Positions 26,601 to 35,295 of a stretch of 64,000 nucleotides of DNA are shown one piece after another. The number at the start of each line of letters is the position of its first letter. The first letter of the stretch is position 1. Source of the stretch: Actinocrinis sp035605935 (GTDB lineage: Bacteria > Actinomycetota > Actinomycetes > Streptomycetales > Catenulisporaceae); contig NZ_DATNGK010000153.1 in assembly GCF_035605935.1 (NCBI RefSeq), positions 1 to 64,000 of the forward strand, in the 5' to 3' direction. Made by a program: the position numbers and the translations under genes. The notes under the pieces were generated by a model. The model was given only the letters and a program-made list of their open reading frames with translations. It searched no databases and was not told where the DNA came from.

Positions 26601-27358
26601 ATGTTCTGATGGACCGGCTCGATCGGGTCTGGGACACCTTGCCTTTCGATGCTCCGTGGAAGTCCGAGCAGGAGAAGCGCGCAGCGCGCCGAGCGCTGGA
26701 GCGCTTCCTCGTCTGGCATGACGGCCGCGCCGACGGCCGGGTCGTGGCCGCGGCGGAGCACGAGTTCGACCAATCGCTCACCATCGGCGGCGTGCCAGTG
26801 CGGCTGCGCGGGGCGATCGACCGGATCGAGACGGACGCGGAAAACCGGGTCTACCTCGTGGACTTCAAGACCTCGGTCAATCCGAAGACGAAGGCGGAGG
26901 CGGCGAAGGACCCGCAGCTTGGCGTATACCAGTTGGTCGTCGAGGCCGGGGCGTTCACGGCGACTGCACGCTCCGATGAAGCAGAGCCCGATCAAGCAGG
27001 GTTCGATGATCCAGAGCTCGGCGAATCAGAGCTAGGGGAATCAGAGCTAGGGGAATCGGAGCTTGTTGGATCACAGGGCAGCGAAACGCAGCGCGCGCAG
27101 TCAGAAACCGCGACGGTCGCCCAAGCGGAACTCGTCTATCCACGCGACCGCAGCGATTCGCCGGGCCCGACTGTGCTGGTCCAGCCGAGCCACAACACGC
27201 AGGCCGATCCGGAGTGGGCGGCCAGGTTGGTCGCTGAGGTCGCGCAGCGCGTACTTGATGAGCGCTTCCACGCCTATGGCAACAGCAGCGCGTGCAGCAT
27301 CTGCCGCCTGAAGAAGGCCTGCCCGAAGCAGCCGCAGGGCCGGGAGTTGCCGACATGA
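23663..27358 (+). CDS. adnA: AdnA-type UvrD helicase / Fe-S RecB-like nuclease
   Basis: This is one subunit of the heterodimeric AdnAB motor-nuclease that resects DNA double-strand ends in actinobacteria. Walker A is LAGPGTGKTT (about residue 49), Walker B VDEYQDTD, motif III VAVGDPDQSIYAFRG, motif V TAHRSKGLEW and motif VI YVAITRARERL. The C-terminal nuclease has VYLVDFKTS. Four cysteines (C937, C1211, C1214, C1220) fit the AddB-type Fe-S clasp. An Ala/Asp-rich insert covers about residues 515-605. A second insert inside the nuclease contains three ELGES repeats. ATG 23663 follows AAGGAGG. The stop overlaps the adnB start. Confidence 0.93.
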   Translation: MSNPAASRSAAPFRLLSPPLAYPSGGLRLDERQRRVVEHRGGPLLVLAGPGTGKTTTLVEAVLDRTRGPDALSADEILVLTFSRAAAAELRDRIGARLIPGAGAPTATTFHSFCFGLVGQYQEPELFGDPLRLLSGPEQDVVIRELVRGTIEVGGWGPGPGGWPQSLRAALGTRGFAEELRAVLLRARDLGLDPEDLADFAARADRADWRAAARFYAEYLDVADARGVLDYTELVHRAVLLSETDEVRELLRRRYRAVFVDEYQDTDSAQVRLLKALAGEGRDLVAVGDPDQSIYAFRGADLGGILDFPEAFRRRDGSAAEIVVLQNSRRAGPTLLKASRQVAKRIPIARLPAEQVREHRELTAVEAEAASEPAQSTALRNNPYGVGRVEAIIFPDEAAELATLADLLRRAHLEHGVLWEDMAVLVRDGQQLAPVRRALLSANVPAEVLGDDLPLAQEPAVATLLTALRCAAEPAALTPDTARELLMGPLGGMDSGDLRRLGRALRAEEQAALAAARRRRSQAVAGEAESAALAEPDEASAAAASGPVDESASGDASPVDAGLADGAQVADPVAAADAESLPSTSLEPADAADLVPAARPAEHLIREAVADPRLLVTLDPQVAGPALVVARLLQAAQHQLAEGGVVEDALWLLWNGDARARPPMRTGWPERLRRSVERGGSAGRLADRDLDAVIALFAQAARAQERTGYVGVTDFISGLQAQAIAADTLAAKASRGGAVQVLTAHRSKGLEWRLVVVAGVQEGLWPDLRRRGSLLEPDRIGRSGLAEPLSPAAILAEERRLFYVAITRARERLIVTAVDGEDEDGQTPSRFLRELGVEVRQSVGIRRRRPLNLAALIAELRRCATDPAAHPRLRAEAIRRLARLAAATAPDGARLVPNAHPRQWWGLYDYTENDSPIADPAAAVPLSASAVGALDACGLRWFLEHQASAKEPSTDAQGIGVLFHALAEEVAVGKTKADIDVLMDRLDRVWDTLPFDAPWKSEQEKRAARRALERFLVWHDGRADGRVVAAAEHEFDQSLTIGGVPVRLRGAIDRIETDAENRVYLVDFKTSVNPKTKAEAAKDPQLGVYQLVVEAGAFTATARSDEAEPDQAGFDDPELGESELGESELGESELVGSQGSETQRAQSETATVAQAELVYPRDRSDSPGPTVLVQPSHNTQADPEWAARLVAEVAQRVLDERFHAYGNSSACSICRLKKACPKQPQGRELPT
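27014..27058 (+). repeat. 15-bp in-frame tandem repeat in adnA
   Basis: Three copies of GAGCTAGGGGAATCA-like units (27014, 27029, 27044) encode ELGES three times. They lie in a low-complexity insert of the nuclease domain between the DFKTS strand and the Fe-S cysteines. Confidence 0.85.
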
Positions 27359-30300
27359 GCGGGGAGTGGACGCCGTCGCGGGATGACGACCCGTATGACC
27401 CTCATGCCCCGTACGACTCGGGTGACGACACGTGGGGCGCGCAGGAGCAGCGTTCCACGAACCAGCGCATTGAGACGCCACGCGACCTCGCGCGTGTCCT
27501 CGGCGTGCCGTACACCGAGGAACAGCTCTCGGCGATCACCGCACCACTCGAACCCGGCGTGATCGTGGCCGGCGCGGGCTCGGGAAAGACCACGGTCATG
27601 GCCGCGCGCGTGGTCTGGCTCGTCGCCACCGGATGGGTCGGCCCAGGCGAGGTACTCGGCCTGACCTTCACCAACAAGGCCGCCGCCGAGCTGCGTGAGC
27701 GGGTACGAACGGCGCTTGCCGCCGCGGGCTTCGGCGCAGCCCAAGAATCCGACTTCAAAGATCCGAGCCCCGAGCCGGCGCCGGACGAGCTGGGCGAACC
27801 GGTCATCTCCACGTATCACGCCTATGCCGACCGGCTCATCAAGGAGCACGGCCTGCGGCTCGGCCTCGAACCTTCGACCCGGCTGCTCGCCGACGCCAGC
27901 AGATACACCCTCGCCGCGCGCGTGGTGCGCAACGCGACCGGACCGTTCGACGCGCTACGCGGCAGCATCAGCAACATCACTCGCGACCTGATCGACCTCG
28001 ACGCGGAGCTGTCCGAGCACGTGGTCGGCTTGGCACGGCTGGCCGAGTTCGACCGGGCCTTCGCCGACGCCGCCGAGCTGTACCGCGACCCGGTCACCGG
28101 CAAGTCGATCAGGGCCGTCAACCGGCGCACCAACAAGCGCGGCGCGATCTACGAGCGCTATCTCGACGCGGCGGTCAAGGCCAGGGAGCGCGGCGAACTG
28201 CTCACCTTGGTCGAGGAATACCGCAAGCTCAAGGCGAGCCGCGACCTGATGGACTTCGGCGACCAGATGGCCATCGGCACCCGGCTGGCCGAGGAGGCGC
28301 CCGAGGTCGGCGCGATCGAACGCGGCAAATACCGGGTGATCCTGCTCGATGAGTATCAGGACACCTCGGTCGCGCAACGCCGCATGCTCAGTGCGCTGTT
28401 CAGCGGCCCCGATCCGGAGCGCGGGCTTGGCCAGGCCGTCACCGCGGTCGGCGATCCGTGCCAGTCCATCTACGGCTGGCGCGGCGCCTCCGCGGCGAAC
28501 ATCGACCAGTTCCCTGAGCACTTCCCGCGCGCGGACGGCCGACCGGCGCGCGTTTACCCGCTGACCGAGAACCGCCGCAGCGGCGGCCGGCTGCTGGCCT
28601 TCGCCAATGAGCAGTCGGTGCCGCTACGGCAGTTCCACGACTCGGTGCGCCGGCTTGAACCAGCGGCGGAGAAAGCAGGCCTCGGATACGCGGTGGCCGC
28701 GCTGCTGCCGACCTACGCCGAGGAAGTGCGCTGGCTGGCCGACCAGATCCAGGACCTGGACGGCCAGGTTCCATGGTCGCAGGTCGCGGTGCTGGTCAGA
28801 AAGGGAGACCACATCCCCGAGCTCTACGCCGAGCTGCACGGCCGCGGCGTTCCGGTCGAGGTCGTTGGCCTCTCCGGTCTGCTCGACCTGCCCGAGGTCG
28901 CGGATCTCGTCGCGATGCTCGACGTGCTCGACGACCCGATCGCCAACGCCTCGCTGGTCCGGCTGCTGGCCGGGCCGCGCTGGCGAATCGGACCGCGTGA
29001 CCTGGCGCTGCTCGGCAAGCGCGCGAGGGAGCTGGTGCGGGTCCCGGCGCAACCCGGCGCGAGCGCGCTGGACCAGGCGGCGGCGAACAGCGACCCGACC
29101 GACGTCGTTTCGCTCAGCGACGCTCTCGCGGACCCGGGCGGCGAACTGCCCTACTCGACCGAGGCGCGGCAACGCTTCGCCCGTTTCGCCGCCGAAATCC
29201 GCAGGCTGCGCCGCAGCCTGTCCGAACCCGTACTCGATGTGCTGCACCGCATCTTGCAGGAGACCGGCCTCGAGGTGGAGATCGCCGCCTCACCGGCTGC
29301 GTTCCGGCAGCGCTGTGCCGACACGGTCGGCGCGTTCCTTCATGTCGCGGGCGCCTTCTCCGGGCTGGAGGGGGAGCACTCCGCCACCGCGTTCCGCGCC
29401 TTTCTGCGAGCGAGCGCGGAACATGAACGCGGCCTGGACATCGACCTGCCGCCGACCGCGGCGCAGACCGTCAAGATCTTGACGATGCACAAGGCCAAGG
29501 GGCTGGAGTGGGAAGTCGTGGTCGTCCCGCACCAGCACGAGGAGCCGGCCAAGATCGACAAGTGGACGGCAAAGCGTTCAAAGCTGCCCCATGAGCTGCG
29601 CGGCGACCCGATGCCGCTGCTCGGACCGGAGCGCGACAAGGCCGACTTCGAGGACTTCGATGCACAGATGCGCGAGCATGCCGAGCTCGAAAGTCAGCGG
29701 CTCAACTACGTCACGCTGACTCGGGCCAAGTCGCGCCTGATCGTCTCGAGTCATCGGTGGGGTCCGACGCAGACGACGCCGCGCAAGCCGAACGCGATGC
29801 TCACCGCGCTGCACGAGCACTGCGTCGGCGATCCGGCGAACGGTGAGGTAGCGGTTTGGGCGCCGCCGCCTGATAAGGAGGAAAGTAATCCGGCGCTGGC
29901 TGCGGCGCGCGAGTTGGCGTGGCCGCCGGACGTGAACGGCGAGACGAGGGACCGGCGGAGGCAAGCGGCTGAGGCGGTGCTGGCCGAGCTGCGCGCGATG
30001 CGGGAGGCGCAGGCGGGCGCAGATGCGCGCGGGGAGGCGGATGCGGGTTCCGCGCACGAATCAGGCTCCGAGCCTGCCGCGGGCGATCTGGCGCGCCGAT
30101 CGACGCAGGAACTGTCGCGCGAGCGGCACGACGCCGGTGACGCATCGCAGCGGTCTGCCGGCGAGCTGCCGCCGGAGTCGCGCGCCACGATCGCCAGTTG
30201 GGACGCCGACATCGAGGCCTTGCTCGGTGAGCTGGAACGGGCACATCAAGTGCGCTTCGACGTCCCGATGCCGCGCACTCTGTCCGCGACCCGACTGGTG

Positions 30301-30855
30301 TCGTACGCGGCCGACCCGGACGCCTTCGCCGAGGAGCTGTTCCGCCCGATGCCGCGCCCACCGGCCCCACAAGCGCGTCGCGGCACCGAGTTCCACGCCT
30401 GGGTCGAGCGCCGCTTCGGTCAGCAGGCCCTCTTCGGCGAGGACGAACTCGACCTGCTCGCCGAGGACGAGGAGATCGACGGGCACGAAGATCTGGCCGA
30501 GCTGCAAGCGGCGTTCCTGCGCACCCCCTATGCGAACCGTGAGCCCTACCGGGTCGAAGCACCCTTCCAATTGGTGCTCGGCGGTCACATAGTGCGCGGC
30601 CGCATCGATGCTGTCTACCGCGAACCGGATGGCACATACGAGGTCGTCGACTGGAAGACCAACCGCGCGGCGAACGCCGATCCGCTCCAGCTCGCCATCT
30701 ACCGGCTCGCCTGGGCCGAGCTGACCGCGGTGCCGATCGAGCAGGTGAGTGCCGCCTTCCTCTATGTGCGCACCGGGCTGATTCAGCGACCTGACGATCT
30801 TCCCGATCGCGCGGGGCTGGAACGGCTGCTCGCGGCTCGAACCGGACCGAGCTGA
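27355..30855 (+). CDS. adnB: AdnB-type UvrD helicase / RecB-like nuclease
   Basis: This is the second subunit of the AdnAB complex (1166 residues). Helicase motifs are VAGAGSGKTT, LLDEYQDTS, AVGDPCQSIYGWRG, LTMHKAKGLEWEV and YVTLTRAKSRL. The C-terminal nuclease has EVVDWKTN and LQLAIYRLAWAEL. The nuclease lacks the cysteine clasp of its partner, as in mycobacterial AdnB. A Glu/Ala-rich linker separates helicase and nuclease domains. The start ATG overlaps the adnA stop as ATGA, so the subunits are coupled. It acts with homologous recombination at double-strand breaks. Confidence 0.93.
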   Translation: MSGEWTPSRDDDPYDPHAPYDSGDDTWGAQEQRSTNQRIETPRDLARVLGVPYTEEQLSAITAPLEPGVIVAGAGSGKTTVMAARVVWLVATGWVGPGEVLGLTFTNKAAAELRERVRTALAAAGFGAAQESDFKDPSPEPAPDELGEPVISTYHAYADRLIKEHGLRLGLEPSTRLLADASRYTLAARVVRNATGPFDALRGSISNITRDLIDLDAELSEHVVGLARLAEFDRAFADAAELYRDPVTGKSIRAVNRRTNKRGAIYERYLDAAVKARERGELLTLVEEYRKLKASRDLMDFGDQMAIGTRLAEEAPEVGAIERGKYRVILLDEYQDTSVAQRRMLSALFSGPDPERGLGQAVTAVGDPCQSIYGWRGASAANIDQFPEHFPRADGRPARVYPLTENRRSGGRLLAFANEQSVPLRQFHDSVRRLEPAAEKAGLGYAVAALLPTYAEEVRWLADQIQDLDGQVPWSQVAVLVRKGDHIPELYAELHGRGVPVEVVGLSGLLDLPEVADLVAMLDVLDDPIANASLVRLLAGPRWRIGPRDLALLGKRARELVRVPAQPGASALDQAAANSDPTDVVSLSDALADPGGELPYSTEARQRFARFAAEIRRLRRSLSEPVLDVLHRILQETGLEVEIAASPAAFRQRCADTVGAFLHVAGAFSGLEGEHSATAFRAFLRASAEHERGLDIDLPPTAAQTVKILTMHKAKGLEWEVVVVPHQHEEPAKIDKWTAKRSKLPHELRGDPMPLLGPERDKADFEDFDAQMREHAELESQRLNYVTLTRAKSRLIVSSHRWGPTQTTPRKPNAMLTALHEHCVGDPANGEVAVWAPPPDKEESNPALAAARELAWPPDVNGETRDRRRQAAEAVLAELRAMREAQAGADARGEADAGSAHESGSEPAAGDLARRSTQELSRERHDAGDASQRSAGELPPESRATIASWDADIEALLGELERAHQVRFDVPMPRTLSATRLVSYAADPDAFAEELFRPMPRPPAPQARRGTEFHAWVERRFGQQALFGEDELDLLAEDEEIDGHEDLAELQAAFLRTPYANREPYRVEAPFQLVLGGHIVRGRIDAVYREPDGTYEVVDWKTNRAANADPLQLAIYRLAWAELTAVPIEQVSAAFLYVRTGLIQRPDDLPDRAGLERLLAARTGPS

Positions 30856-30856
30856 C

Positions 30857-30894
30857 CCGGCGCCGGTCCAGCGGCATCGATTCAGCGGCGCCGG
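30857..30894 (+). terminator. Possible terminator after adnB
   Basis: CCGGCGCCG and CGGCGCCGG form a 9-bp stem just past the adnB stop codon. No T-tract follows, so its role is tentative. Confidence 0.3.
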
Positions 30895-31037
30895 TTCCCA
30901 TCCGGTTCTGTCGACCGCTGATCCGGCGCTGACCCGGCTCTGACTCGGCGCCGCTTCGGCTCCGACCGGCGTCGCGTCGTCCTGACAGCGTGCCCTGGGA
31001 CCGAATTCGCATACGCACAGTGATCGCGGATCACGGT

Positions 31038-32402
31038 ATGGCGAAAGAGATGCGAACAGTATTGAATTCGTCACCGCAGGTCGCTGAAACGACGTACCCT
31101 GTCTTCACCGTGACCACCGCAACACACCTGGACCCCAGGCGTCCCGAGCGCACAGAGGAAGCGCTACGCGCGCACGCCCACCCTGCGCGTAGGGCGCCGG
31201 TTTCGCGCGTCCCGCGCCGGGTCATGCGGATCGCCGTCTACGCGGCGCCAGCGTTGTGGGTGGCCTGCGTCGTGGCGCTGAGCCTGGCGCTGCAACTCGG
31301 CGTCCAACTGACGCCGCTGCTCGCCGCCGCGCCCGCCATCGCCTGCGCCGGAACGGGACGCCGCCAGTGCATCGCGCTCGGCTGCGCCTGCGCGCTGCTC
31401 GCCCTGCTGCCTTTCCGGCCCGGCTCCGAGGAGTTCGGCGAACGGCTCGTGATCGCGCCGACCATCCTCATCGTCACCTTCGCCACCTACCTCGTCGCCC
31501 AACGCAGGCTGCGCACGCAGCGCGCCTATGACGAGGTGCGGCAGATCGCGGAGGTGACTCAGCGGGTGCTGCTGCGTCCGGTGCCCGCGCGCGTCGGCCC
31601 GGTCGTGACGGCCGTGGAGTACCTGTCCGCGGCCAGCGGCGCGCAGATCGGCGGCGACTTCTACGAGATCATCGAGACTCCGTTCGGCGTGCGCGCGATC
31701 CTCGGCGACATGCGTGGCAACGGGCTCGACGCGGTGAGCGGAGCCTCCGCGCTGCTTGGTGCGTTCCGCGAGGCCGGCGCGGTCGAACCGGCTCTCGAAG
31801 CGGTGGCCGTACGGCTTGACGCAGCATTGGCCCGGCACGCTTCGGAGATACGACGCGCGCAGCTCGCGCGGCTGACGCAGCCGCAGCTCGAACTCGGCGG
31901 TCAGGGCAAGGGAAAAGCGCAGGCGCACCGCGACGCGCACGCCGAGACCTGGGCCGAGGACTTCGCGACCGCGGTCCTCGTGCAGATCCCCTTCGGCGGT
32001 ACCGGCGCGAGCCAGCCCGGCGCCCCGGACGCCGCCGAAGCGACACTCGTGCTGTGCGGGCATCCCTCTCCCTTCCTGGTGCACGGCACCGAGACGCGGC
32101 CCGTCGAGTCCGCCGCGTGCAGCCTTCCCCTGGGGCTCGGCTCGCTCGTCTCCGAGCCGTACGCCGCCACCGCGGTCACCGTGCCCTTCGGACCCGATGA
32201 CGCGCTCGTGCTCTACACCGACGGCGTCTCCGACGCGCGTGCCCGCTGCGGCACCTTCTTCCCGCTCGAATCGATGCTGCGCGGGGTGTGTGACCTGCCG
32301 CCGGACACGATCGCCGATTTCCTGCGCGGCCGGTTGCTCGAGCACATGCGCGGCGAGCTGAACGACGACGCCGCGCTGCTCGTGTTGCGCCGCGAGGCCT
32401 GA
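31038..32402 (+). CDS. Membrane-anchored PP2C/SpoIIE-type serine phosphatase
   Basis: Two to three N-terminal TM helices (VYAAPALWVACVVALSLAL and neighbours, to about residue 155) anchor a cytosolic SpoIIE/RsbU-type phosphatase domain. Metal-binding motifs are IGGDFYE, GDMRGNGLDAVSGAS, LVLYTDGVSDAR and the C-terminal NDDAALLVL. These phosphatases dephosphorylate anti-anti-sigma factors or other phosphoproteins. ATG 31038 is taken as start; GTG 31110 is an alternative. It lies between adnB and the aminotransferase gene with no partner kinase nearby. Confidence 0.88.
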   Translation: MAKEMRTVLNSSPQVAETTYPVFTVTTATHLDPRRPERTEEALRAHAHPARRAPVSRVPRRVMRIAVYAAPALWVACVVALSLALQLGVQLTPLLAAAPAIACAGTGRRQCIALGCACALLALLPFRPGSEEFGERLVIAPTILIVTFATYLVAQRRLRTQRAYDEVRQIAEVTQRVLLRPVPARVGPVVTAVEYLSAASGAQIGGDFYEIIETPFGVRAILGDMRGNGLDAVSGASALLGAFREAGAVEPALEAVAVRLDAALARHASEIRRAQLARLTQPQLELGGQGKGKAQAHRDAHAETWAEDFATAVLVQIPFGGTGASQPGAPDAAEATLVLCGHPSPFLVHGTETRPVESAACSLPLGLGSLVSEPYAATAVTVPFGPDDALVLYTDGVSDARARCGTFFPLESMLRGVCDLPPDTIADFLRGRLLEHMRGELNDDAALLVLRREA

Positions 32403-32565
32403 AAGGTCACGCTCGGACCATCCAGATCTCCGGTCGCATCGCGAAACTCCCATGCGGACGCACCGGAACGCCTGGTACAAACGGCGAAACGCAGCGCACA
32501 AGCCGCTGACGCCGCCAAAGCCGCCGGTCCGCCGCGAGAGCGCCCGCGCCCTGGAGTTGAGTCAC

Positions 32566-33777
32566 GTGGAGTTCAAGCAATCCCGGAAGCTGTCCGAGGT
32601 CCAGTACGACCTGCGCGGTCCGGTCCTCACCAGGGCAAAGCAGCTGGAGGCCGAGGGGCACTCGATCCTCAAGCTCAACATCGGCAACCCGGCCCCGTTC
32701 GGCTTCGAGGCCCCGGACGAGCTGGTGCAGGACGTCATCCTCGGCCTGCCGGACTCCAATGGCTACGGCGACTCCAAGGGCCTGCCCTCGGCCCGGCGCG
32801 CGGTCGTGCAGTCCTACCAGACCCGCGGCCTCGTCGGCATCGACATCGAGGACGTGTACATCGGCAACGGCGTGTCCGAGCTGATCGGCATGGTGCTCAA
32901 CGCGCTGCTCGACAACGGTGACGAGGTGCTGATCCCGGCGCCCGACTATCCGCTGTGGACCGGGGCCACCGCGCTGGCCGGCGGGCGGCCGGTGCACTAC
33001 ATGTGCGATGAGCAGGCCGACTGGTTCCCCGACGTCGCGGACATCGAGTCGAAGATCACCCCGCACACCAAGGCGATCGTGATCATCAACCCGAACAACC
33101 CCACTGGCGCGGTCTACTCGCAGCAGGTCGTCTCCGAGCTGGTCGAGGTGGCCAGGCGGCATCAGCTGCTGGTGCTGTCCGACGAGATCTACGACAAGAT
33201 CCTCTACGACGACGCCGTGCACCGGCCGACCGCGCTCTCCTGCCCCGACCTGCTGACCATCACCTTCAACGGCCTGTCCAAGACGTACCGCGCGGCGGGC
33301 TACCGGATCGGCTGGATGGTGCTCACCGGCCCGAAGGAGCACGCCGCGGACTACATCCAGGGCCTCGACATCCTCGCCAATCTGCGACTCGGCCCGAATG
33401 TCCCGGTGCAGCACGCGATCCAGGCCGCGCTCGGCGGCTTCCAGTCCATCGACCGGCTCACCGAGCCCGGCGGCCGCCTGTGGGAGCAGCGCAACCGCAC
33501 CCATGAGCTGCTGAACCAGATCCCGGGCGTCTCCTGCACCAAGCCACAGGGCGCGATCTACGCCTTCCCGCGGCTCGACCCCAGCGTCTACAAGATCAAC
33601 GACGATGAGCAGTTCGTCATGGACCTGCTCAACGCGGAGAAGATGCTCGTCATGCACGGCACCGCGTTCAACTGGCCGAACCCGGACCACTTCCGGATCG
33701 TCACGCTGCCCCGAGTGCGCGACCTCGAAGAGGCAATCGCCGGCCTCGGCCGCTTCCTCGCGACCTACCAGCAATGA
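32566..33777 (+). CDS. AlaT/AlaA-type pyridoxal-phosphate aminotransferase
   Basis: This fold-type I aminotransferase of 403 residues probably interconverts alanine/pyruvate and glutamate/2-oxoglutarate. The N terminus VEFKQSRKLSEVQYDLRGPV matches AlaA/AlaT proteins. Further signatures are GNPAPFGFEAP, INPNNPTGAVYS, LSDEIYDKILYD and the PLP Lys in NGLSKTYRAAGYRIGW. GTG 32566 (10 nt after GGAG) fits the family start better than the long upstream extension. Valine or other amino donors are possible. Confidence 0.9.
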   Translation: MEFKQSRKLSEVQYDLRGPVLTRAKQLEAEGHSILKLNIGNPAPFGFEAPDELVQDVILGLPDSNGYGDSKGLPSARRAVVQSYQTRGLVGIDIEDVYIGNGVSELIGMVLNALLDNGDEVLIPAPDYPLWTGATALAGGRPVHYMCDEQADWFPDVADIESKITPHTKAIVIINPNNPTGAVYSQQVVSELVEVARRHQLLVLSDEIYDKILYDDAVHRPTALSCPDLLTITFNGLSKTYRAAGYRIGWMVLTGPKEHAADYIQGLDILANLRLGPNVPVQHAIQAALGGFQSIDRLTEPGGRLWEQRNRTHELLNQIPGVSCTKPQGAIYAFPRLDPSVYKINDDEQFVMDLLNAEKMLVMHGTAFNWPNPDHFRIVTLPRVRDLEEAIAGLGRFLATYQQ

Positions 33778-33806
33778 CCGGTCACACCGGACGGTAGGGT
33801 CGGATC

Positions 33807-35231
33807 ATGTCCACCGACAGCACACTTTCCGTTCGGACCTTTATCGAGCAGAACTCGGCCGGGTTCGTCGAAGACCTCAAGGACTGGCTGCGCATCCCCT
33901 CCGTTTCAGGCGACCCCGATCGGGCCGGAGACGTGCGGGCCTCGGCCGAATGGCTTGCCGCGAAGCTGCGCGCCACCGGTTTCCCGACCGTGGAGATCTG
34001 GGAGACCGCGTCCGGCGCAGGCCTGCCCACCGTGTTCGCCGAGTGGCCTTCCGGCGACCCCGACGCGCCGACCGTGGCGGTATACGGCCACCACGACGTA
34101 CAGCCCGCGACCCCTCTTGAACTGTGGGAGACCGCGCCCTTCGAGCCGACCGTGCGTGACGGCAAGCTCTTCGCCCGCGGCGCCTCCGACGACAAGGGCC
34201 AGCTCTTCTTCCACGTGCTCGGCGTGCGCGCGCACCTGGCCGCTACCGGCCGCACTGCGCCCGCGGTGAACCTCAAGCTGATCGTCGAGGGGGAGGAGGA
34301 GTCCGGCTCGCCGAACTTCGCCCCGCTGCTGCGCGACCACGCCGAACGGCTGGCCTGTGATGTCGTGGTCGTTTCGGACACCGGCATGTGGGACAGGGAC
34401 ACCCCGTCGACGGTCACCGGTATGCGTGGCCTGATCGCCGCGCAGATCGACGCACGCGGCCCGAGCGGCGATGTGCACTCCGGCTCCTTCGGCGGCGCCA
34501 TCCCGAACCCGATCACCGAACTGGTCCGGTTGCTCGCGGGCCTGCACGACGAGAACCGGCACGTCACGCTGCCCGGCTTCTACGACGGCATCGTCGAGCT
34601 GACCGAGCGCGAGCGCCAGCTGTTCGCGAAGCTGCCCTTCGACGAGGCCGCCTGGCTGCGCACCGCCAAGTCCCCGGCCGCCATCGGCGAGGCCGGATTC
34701 AGCACCCTTGAGCGGATCTGGGCGCGGCCGACCGCCGAGATCAACGGGATCTGGGGCGGGCACACCGGGCACGGCTCGAAGACCATCGTGCCGTCCGAGG
34801 CGCACGCCAAGCTTTCCTTCCGGTTGGTCGCGGGTCAGGACCCGGCGCAGGTACGTAAGGGCCTTGAGGCGTGGCTCGCCGAGCGTATGCCCGAGTGGAT
34901 CGAGTACGAGCTCTCCTTCGAGGGCGAGGGCGTGCGCCCGTGCCTCACACCGCTCGACCATCCCGCGCTGCAATCCATCACCCGCGCGCTCGGCCGTGCG
35001 TTCGCCGATGACCCGGACGGTGAGCGGCGCGAGATCCTCTACACCCGCGAAGGCGGATCCGGACCCGAGGCTGACTTGCAGGACGTGCTCGCCGCGCCGG
35101 TGGTCTTCCTCGGCGTCTCGCTGCCTGAGGACGGTTGGCACGCCCCGAACGAGCGTGTGGACGTGGCGAACCTGCTCAAGGGCGCTGAGGCCGCGGCTTA
35201 CCTATGGGAAGATCTCGCCGGGAACAAGTGA
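33807..35231 (+). CDS. M20 family metallo-dipeptidase
   Basis: This 474-residue M20/M28-type zinc peptidase is probably a cytosolic dipeptidase. The metal ligands lie in VAVYGHHDVQPA, ARGASDDKGQ and VEGEEESGSP, with a later ligand in SFGGAIPNPITE and the typical dimerisation domain between. It has no signal peptide. ATG 33807 follows a weak GGGTCGG. It is the fourth gene of a same-strand run from the phosphatase to nudC and is probably involved in peptide recycling. Confidence 0.92.
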   Translation: MSTDSTLSVRTFIEQNSAGFVEDLKDWLRIPSVSGDPDRAGDVRASAEWLAAKLRATGFPTVEIWETASGAGLPTVFAEWPSGDPDAPTVAVYGHHDVQPATPLELWETAPFEPTVRDGKLFARGASDDKGQLFFHVLGVRAHLAATGRTAPAVNLKLIVEGEEESGSPNFAPLLRDHAERLACDVVVVSDTGMWDRDTPSTVTGMRGLIAAQIDARGPSGDVHSGSFGGAIPNPITELVRLLAGLHDENRHVTLPGFYDGIVELTERERQLFAKLPFDEAAWLRTAKSPAAIGEAGFSTLERIWARPTAEINGIWGGHTGHGSKTIVPSEAHAKLSFRLVAGQDPAQVRKGLEAWLAERMPEWIEYELSFEGEGVRPCLTPLDHPALQSITRALGRAFADDPDGERREILYTREGGSGPEADLQDVLAAPVVFLGVSLPEDGWHAPNERVDVANLLKGAEAAAYLWEDLAGNK

Positions 35232-35295
35232 TTACGCAGCGTCGTTGCAGACGTGGGGTACCGCTTGGTACCCGCCCAAGGGAGGGAAACGAGCG

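Noticed and set aside
34708..35295. Long N-terminal extension of NudC overlapping the M20 peptidase gene
   Set aside because: The extension is in a shadow frame; the ATG at 35296 with GGAGGGA gives the normal NudC N terminus.
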